DNA of 40,288 nt from Priapulus caudatus (Eukaryota > Priapulida > Priapulimorpha > Priapulimorphida > Priapulidae): assembly GCF_000485595.1 (NCBI RefSeq), contig NW_014577235.1, positions 84,811-125,098 of the forward strand, in the 5' to 3' direction. Each line of letters starts with the position of its first letter. Position 1 is the stretch's first letter. A program made the translations under genes and the position numbers. This document shows positions 33,557 through 40,288 of the stretch, piece after piece. The notes beneath the pieces are model-generated. The model did not search any database, was not told the origin of the DNA, and saw only the letters and a program-made list of their open reading frames with translations.

Positions 33557-33859
33557 TTCAGGGCGGGTTATTTGGTTTATGTAACCCCCTTGGTTGCTAA
33601 GTACCAACCAAAAAAAGTACTAGTTTAAACCTAGTAACATGTTTGGACCTACAGTTGTTTACTCGGGTCTTACTCGGTTACATTGGGATCTATACAAATA
33701 AATGTATTGTGATACTAAGTGGGTATCAACTAGTCAAATTTAATGGGTAAAAGTTCAAAACCGAGCCTGGTGCCATACATTGTTTATTTAATAATCCAAT
33801 AATGAAAACAATGTCATGTGAACATTCGTGAATCATGTTTATAGAGTCGTGAATACTGT
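33557..33859. other. 3' flank of the hAT-type pseudogene
   Basis: No gene. A minus-strand AATAAA lies at 33783-33788, about 72 nt beyond the pseudogene stop codon, a plausible polyadenylation signal. Confidence 0.5.
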
Positions 33860-36800
33860 CTAGTCATCCAACACATTGACCATCCGCATGCGTCTTGGGT
33901 GGCGCCTTGCGAACATGTTGATGACCTCCTCGACGTCAATGTCGATGTCACGGTGAACCAGCATCAGGGCCAGTCCCGTCATTCTCACCGTGCCCATGCT
34001 AGAGCAAAGATAGGTCTTGAGACGTTTGAGGCCACTGAACACGCGCTCAGCAGTGCAGCTGGTGACGGGTAGGCTACAGAGGATGCGTAGCAACATCTCG
34101 ATGTTGGGATACATCCCACTGTGGCGCAAGGCATCTGTGACGGTCTCGGGCAAATCGTCTTTGCTGTGGTGCAGCAGCCATTTCTGTTGCCAGCACTCCA
34201 CCTCTGCGGCAACCGTCATAGGAGACGGCAGGTCAGCCCGGTATGTGTCTATGAAGTCATCCAAGTTGCCCTGGGAGGCAGGCAAGGCAACAAGGGCTGA
34301 TGGAACGAGAGCGATTCCTCTCAGGGCAGTGCAGTTCAGCTCTGTGAACCGAGACTGCATCTCATTAATGATGTGATCCAAAAGGGGGATAGTTACCGTC
34401 CTTTTGAAAAAATCACTTGGAGTGTCAGCCGGAGTATTCTCCCGGTGTCGTTGCCGACCACATCAGCGGGGCAGGGCTGGCTCAGTGCCAACAGTTGAGC
34501 ATATGTTGGAAGCTGCTGCAAACCTAAAATTAAATTTGAAACAAATATTTAATTTTGAACAAGTTTAGCTGCATGTATTGGTCAATAAACAAATATAAAT
34601 ATAGTCACTTGGCACAGATTATAAATTGTAATCAGATTGCCAAACTTGTATAATATTTAAGTAACAAACCATTTGTTATGGTACGTGTCGATCCTGTCCC
34701 TGGCATTTTTTAGTGCTGTCACCACTGTCTAGACCTCTACAGATGCCCGGACGATGTCGAGGGCCTTGGCCTGGAGACCAATGGTAATTCAACGGATGTA
34801 GGACAGGGTACTTGATGTCATGATGAGGCTGATGATGAATGAAGGCTGGGTGATGGCTAGAAGAAACTGAGATGAATCGGTGAGAGAATCCCTTGACCAC
34901 TTCGTCGGCCCCTGCTCGGTGATGGTCTCGAAGCAGTGTGCGACCGAGGACAGAAGCTCAATGAAGACCTCGAAGGCGTCCAGCCGTGCCACCCACTTGG
35001 TCCTACACAGGTCTTTCAGCTTCTTGTGACTGGAGTTGGGAGCGACCTGACAAGTCAAAAGGAGTCATTTAATATCCAGTATTCAACATATTGCTCGAGT
35101 CGACAATGATGGTAATGACTGTGATGTAATGATTTTAGATACTGGAATAAATATTATTTACCTCTGCAATTGCTTTGTCTACGGCATACTGGCGTTTGGG
35201 ATGATTGGCGAAGAAACACCCGATCTTCTCAATCGTCCCTATCATGTTCCTCACATCTGAAAATGCACAAGAGTACCGTTGTCTATATTAACAGTTCTAA
35301 TTAGAAGGCAAACAGTCTATAGTTCCATAATTGTATGTAAAAGGAGACTATTACGTACATGTACTCTCTGTCGATTTGGCAACGCAGAGATTCAATTGGT
35401 GTGCCGCACAGTGAAAATAGAGAGCTTTCGGGTGGTCCTTCTGGATGAGGGCAGCTGCACTATTGGTGTGGCCGGACATATTGCCTGCACCGTCATACCC
35501 TTGGCCGCGGATAAGGGAAGGATCCAGACCATACGAAGCCACCCTGGTAATCATGGTCTTGGCCAGCACTGCTCTCGTGATGCCTTCAGAGCACTCCACA
35601 AAATCCACAAGTCGTTCTTGAGGAGCCTCAGCAGAATCCACATATCTGAAATTACACAAGCCTTGGACTGTTGAAGGTTACTAACCGGCGTTGAAGCATC
35701 CCGGAACTAGTTACCATTAATAAACGGTACCTGTTAATATAATCAGCTGTAGGCCTGTATGTGGGTATACCAAATCTGCTGAACCGGTTTAATACATAAT
35801 TATGTCGTCATGTATGCAGTTTTCTTACCTCAAAACAAATGATAGCTGCTCCTTGTTAGAAACGTCGGTGACCTCATCCGCGATGATTGAGAAGAAGGGG
35901 CTGTTCTTTACCTGGCTGAAAATCTTGTGGCGGATATAGTCAGCAATGGTGTCTATGACCTCATTTTGAATTATGCTCGATGTGTATGTGGCATTCTTGG
36001 GGCCTGTTGTTTTGAGATGTTCTTCCAAAACCTTGTCCCCATAACTTATCCTGAAGTTCAAGAGGGCTCTGAAATTGCTGCGATCATCTTCATGACGTTC
36101 ATGATTTCCACGGAGAGGCAGGTTTTGGCGCCCACACAGGATGACAGTTTCCACTATGCTCCTCATCTTCTGGCGGTTCTCAGCAATACGGTTAGCAATG
36201 CCTTTACTCAACTGTAAAGATATTTTTGAATATATCGCCATGTGGGACTGTGTAGTGTGTATGGCTCAGATCTAATGTACATAGTATGTACTAGTAATTC
36301 ATTTAGCAGGCATTAATCGTTTCAATGTTAATAATTCAGTAGATAGTAGAATTTGTACCTGCTCCTGCACATTCTTCTGCTGGCCCTTCATGATCTCCAC
36401 GAAGCAGGATGCCTTTGTGACGGATGCCTGATGGTTGCTGCTCTGGCTATGAGCCTTCAACTTCTCCGGAGTTTTGTTGCAGGTGGTCAGAGGGCGAGTC
36501 ACCAGTGTTGCCTGCGTGTTGCTAAATAGAGCACAGTATCTGCAAAACAGAATCATATTGATATGCTACTATTATCATAATAAACCAAATTATTCCAGAC
36601 TTCCTTTGAACACTGCATCATTAGGCCCGCGAAACTACCGGTAGTAATATTAGTGTTAAACATACTATCACTCGAGAGAATTGGTAGGGATCTTACTTGC
36701 ATACCCCTCCATCAGATGATCTGGAATAAACCAGCCAGGGGAATGAAAAGAGCCACTGAATTTGGAACTTTCGGGTCTTGCCATGGTCCATGTGGGTGGG

Positions 36801-37431
36801 AAAGGCGAAGGTGGGTGGTGGCGTCCAAGCTGAGTTCAGGATCTTGAACCGCTCCTCATCTGTTATGGACTTCCCCAGGTAGTGGCCCATGTCACTGTAA
36901 TCCTGACTTGCCAGCCTTGCGGGAATACGAGTGTTGCATGCAGAACTAGTTGTTGGCCGCAATGTCCCAATTGCAACTGTCTCATTGAGGCTGCGGAAGC
37001 TTGGTCAGTATCAGGAACATTAGAGGCAGGGCTGCATGGTTGAGGCAACTCATTCTCATCTCCGACTGCATCATGATCAACGTTTTGGGAAGAACCTGGG
37101 CCAGCCTGGGATGGGCCAGGCGCCGTTGCAAAATATTTCAGGATGCCTGTAGTGGCGGCTGAGGGGGGTCCTTTCCTTTTCTGAAAAAAATTATCACTAA
37201 TATCAGATCCATGTATAGGATAGGCCTACCGTATATTTATAATCATGCCGTCTTGTCCTATTATTTTATACTAGCAATAGTTAGCATCTTCTATGTATCT
37301 GGGGCCTACACATTATATACATGTATTGATTTTATCTAGACACTAGTCCTAGGCTAACAGTTTAAGGATTTAATTACAATCATGAATAGATTACTAGTAC
37401 TAGTAACAGCATTAATTACAGTACTCACCAT
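33860..37431 (-). pseudogene. hAT/DUF4371-type zinc-finger gene (ZMYM1-like), eight exons, disabled
   Basis: Minus-strand exons 37431-37429 (only ATG), 37180-36697, 36539-36359, 36211-35829, 35645-35365, 35256-35162, 35046-34670 and 34523-33860; every junction is GT-AG and phase-compatible. The product would be a hAT-transposase-derived protein like ZMYM1 or the PRKRIR-type repressor: a KRKG...ILKYF start, a TTF-type zinc finger (FPWLVYSRSSDGGVCKYCALF region across exons 2-3), DUF4371 (FFSIIADEVTDVSNKEQL, GQGYDGAGNMSG, FHCAAHQLNLC) and the C-terminal hAT dimerisation domain (SLPVTSCTAERVFS, RLKTYLCSSM). Damage: exon 2 is 484 bp and changes frame internally around 36960-37050, so one base is out of step. 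In-frame stops are TGA at 34791-34789, TAG at 34731-34729 and TGA at 34465-34463. It lies between the two composite repeats. A recently dead gene is most likely; sequencing error could explain the frameshift but less easily three stops. Confidence 0.85.
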
Positions 37432-37904
37432 GCTTGCTCAGTGAGTCAAAGTTGTTGCAGAGCTCACCGCCTGAGCCACTGCCACAAAATAATACCGAGT
37501 ACGCATCTGAAATCAATAATCAATGCCCTTGAGTTGATACTCAGACAATAATTGATACAATGTTGCAATGCGCAGCCATGTATTTTATAACAATTGTGTC
37601 TGGACATAATACTGTACAGTGGTTACCATGGTTATGCTACTGCATGCAACTGCATGCAACATAATATTCAGTTGGCCTTAAAACTTTAGGAGATATTATC
37701 ATTGTCTCAAGGTTAAACACATCATGACAAGAATTATTGTTGCACCATTAAAATGTAATTATAACCTTTTTTAAGATAAACTCATTGATTGACTCATTGA
37801 TGGTTTGTAAACTACTGAAACACTCTACTAATGTAACAGTTTTAGTTAACACTATAATTTCAAAGAGTCACAGGTCATCATCCTAGTATCTAGATTAGAT
37901 GGAT
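37432..37904. other. Upstream flank of the hAT-type pseudogene
   Basis: AT-rich, no gene. The single-codon first coding exon (ATG then GTGAGT at 37428) implies that 5' UTR sequence and promoter lie here. No inverted ends or 8-bp direct repeats typical of an intact hAT transposon were found around the gene. Confidence 0.4.
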
Positions 37905-38260
37905 CAACCAGACAGTCTTTTATAGCCACGTACAAACCCTGATAATCATCTACAGCCACGTACAAACCCTGTCAGTCTCCTACAGCCACGTACAAACCCT
38001 GTCAGTCTTCTACAACTACGTACAAACCCCGACAGTCTCCTACAACCACGTACACACCCAGACAGTCTTTTATAGCCACGTACAAACCCTGATAGTCATC
38101 TACAGCCACGTGCAAACCCTGTCAGTCTCCTACAGCCACGTACAAACCCTGTCAGTCTCCTACGGCCACGTACGAACCCTGTCAGTCTTCTACAACAACG
38201 TACATACCCGGACAGTCTCCTACAACCACGTACAAATCCGCACTTTCACCTAGAACTACG
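37905..38260. repeat. 30-bp satellite array, second copy
   Basis: About twelve clean units of the same 30-bp repeat as 29250-30060, with matching unit variants (GATAATCATCTACAGCCACG, then GTCAGTCTCCTACAGCCACG), so the whole block rather than the unit alone was copied. Confidence 0.95.
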
Positions 38261-39885
38261 TACAAACGTCATCACGTATACAGGCTCTGTCGGTCTAACA
38301 CCCTCAGAGGCATGAGAAAATGCAGTTTCACGCGCACGCACTTACTATTTTGCTGCCGCACGTTGTTTCTCCCGTGCAGCGTTCGTTGTTAGTCCTCAGA
38401 GCAAACTGATGCAGCCCAGGTAGCACAGGTAAGCTATAACCTGCCGGACCGGGTTGTGTTTCTGGAGCGTGTCCTCCGAACGCATTTCACCCGTGGAGAG
38501 GAAGGAGCTAGCGCGTGCGAGAGAGAGAGAGAGCAATGCCCTTACCCTGCGCGGCAGCGGCCTTACCCTACGTCTCAGCGGCGCCCGGCTAACACCCTGC
38601 GATCATTAGTTTGTGCGTACGCGCGCGTCTGTCTTGTTTGTCTCTTGGCACTTCTTTTGCTTCTTCTAACTCGCCCTCTCTTTCGCGCTCTCTCTATCTT
38701 TCGCGCGCTCTCTCTCTCTCTCTCTCCCTTCATCTCTTTCTCTCCTTCTCCCCCTCTCTCATTTCCCCTCTGCCGCCTTCTTTGTCGTACACACTATCAT
38801 ATAATAGAATTTAAAGCATGCCCTGTAATGTTATTTTTATTTATTTTTACAATGTTAATATTATTTTTACTATGTTTGTCCTAATAACAGTTCGCGTTTC
38901 CGTCGCCCGCTCCCGCAGCAAAACTACAACAATAAGGTCAGCGGCTAAGCGTGGCCGCGCGTGAGCATACAACAATAAATACAAATTAATTCGCACCGCC
39001 GGTCTCCTATCACACTCACAGATTGACACGCCCTATTTGAGGGCCGACAGCTGACGAACAATCGAGCACCTGTGCTATATTAGTGGAAATTATGCGACAA
39101 CGGACTGTTTGCGTTCTGATTAGTATCTTAATACGGAAGCAACTGTGTAAAAGGTAACCTTACACGTGTACAGAGACGTGGTCACAGATAACCTGTAAAC
39201 ACCTGTACGGAGATGTGGTCACATGTAACCTGTAAACACCTGTACAGAGACGTGGTCTCAGGTAACCTGTAAACACCTGTACAGAGACAGACGACAACAA
39301 GGACATGTAATCATGTGGCTACGGTTCGCTGTGTACTACACGGCGCCTGCTTTAACCTGTAAACACCTGTACGGAGATGTGGACTCAGGTAACCTGTAAA
39401 CACCTGTACAGAGACGTGGTAACAGATAACCTGTAAACACCTGTACAGAGACAGACGACAACAAGGACATGTAATCATGTGGCTACGGTTCGCTGTGTAC
39501 TACACGGCGCCTGCTTTATTAGTTGTAGATAAGACAACGTGTAGAGAACATGGTGTAAAGAAAACACAGTGTGTAGATAACACGATGTATAAAACACATT
39601 TGATATAGTACAGTGTGTAGATAACACCGTGTGTAGAGAACACAGTGTACAAAACACAGTTGATATAGAACAGTGTATAGATAGCACAGTGTATAGAACA
39701 TCGTGTAGAACACCATATATAGAGAACACAGCGAATATAAAACAAAGTGTATATAATACACACGCAGTTTATAGAGAACAGTGCACAGAGAACTGTGTAT
39801 AGACCAGTCTTAAATATTATTCATGACCTGGGGTCATCGCACGAAAACGAGGCTAAGCTAAGCAATTTTGTAAACAATGGCTGCA
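38261..39885. repeat. Composite-repeat spacer, second copy
   Basis: Counterpart of 30061-31775. It shows the inner structure cleanly: a GA run (about 38519-38534), a CT-rich stretch (38690-38760), then ACCTGTAAACACCTGTACAG units of about 36 bp between 39150 and 39460. A ~65-bp block with ACAACAAGGACATGTAATCA and TACTACACGGCGCCTGCTTT occurs twice (about 39285-39355 and 39460-39520). Then come GTGTAGAGAACACAGT-type units to about 39790. No gene recognised. Confidence 0.85.
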
Positions 39886-40288
39886 CAGAGGGGGTACACG
39901 CACGTACACGCGGGTACACGCACGTACACGCAGATACACGCACGTACACGCGGGTACACGGAGATACACGCACGTACACGCAAATACACGCACGTACACG
40001 TACATGCAGATACACGCACGTACACGCGGGTACACGGAGATACACGCACGTACACGCACGTACACGCAGGTACACGCACGTACACGCGGGTACACGCGAG
40101 TACACGCACACGCAGATACACGCACGTACACGCGGGTACACGGAGATACACGCACGTACACGCAGATACACCGCACGTACACGCGGGTGCACGCACGTAC
40201 ACGCGGGTACACGCACGTACACGCAGATACACGCACGTACACGCGGGTACACGGAGATACACGCACGTACACGCAGGCACAGACACGT
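39886..40288. repeat. Decamer array TACACGCRNN, second copy, running off the window
   Basis: Clean ten-base units in the same orientation as 31776-32420, preceded by the same GCTAAGCTAAGCAATTT and ACAATGGCTGC lead-in. The array continues past the window end. Confidence 0.95.

Noticed and set aside
32960-33628. 222-codon and other Cys/Val/Arg- or Thr/His-rich frames in the decamer arrays
   Set aside because: A 10-bp unit gives a 30-bp repeat in translation and leaves all six frames open; composition is purely that of the repeat.

Overview
The window looks like nuclear DNA of an animal, most likely a marine invertebrate; the phylum cannot be fixed from sequence alone. The genes have GT-AG introns and metazoan-type proteins (Rab21, beta-tubulin, a DUF1647-like type II membrane protein, a hAT/DUF4371-type gene). 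Introns and intergenic DNA are crowded with small inverted-repeat elements, microsatellites, two kinds of tandem array and a short TTAGGG-type telomeric stretch. There is a run of Ns at 23169-23342.

1-9617: A Rab21 GTPase gene on the minus strand (start 9284, stop 2946, six exons). The window opens with a ~1.5 kb segment that is repeated at about 4490-5947. Both copies carry Rab21 exon 2. The copy lying outside and downstream of the gene (1151-1210) is intact, while the copy in the correct intragenic place (5607-5665) has three one-base indels. The in-place copy is bracketed by foldback repeats.

9285-13765: A 333-bp head-to-head promoter with an X-box-like site separates Rab21 from a complete four-exon beta-tubulin gene on the plus strand (446 aa). 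Its introns hold a MITE-like element and a tandem duplication.

13766-21483: Gene-poor DNA with short inverted-repeat elements, nested palindromes, long CA/GT, TA, GATA, GA and polypurine tracts, and the first member of a family with GGCGCGTTCACAC ends at TA sites.

21484-29117: A five-exon minus-strand gene for a 760-aa predicted type II membrane protein: a short cytoplasmic tail, one membrane span, a long Pro/Gly-rich stem with 12-residue repeats, and a C-terminal domain resembling the metazoan DUF1647 glycosyltransferase-like family. Two more GGCGCGTTCACAC elements sit in its introns.

29250-40288: A composite repeat (30-bp satellite, ~1.7 kb spacer, decamer array TACACGCRNN) occurs twice, about 8.2 kb apart, on either side of a hAT-type (TTF zinc finger, DUF4371, hAT dimerisation domain) gene on the minus strand. 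That gene keeps all its splice sites but has three in-frame stops and one frameshift, so it reads as a young pseudogene. The first composite copy is full of one-base indels compared with the second, and its decamer array flips strand near 32420, which suggests weak assembly there.
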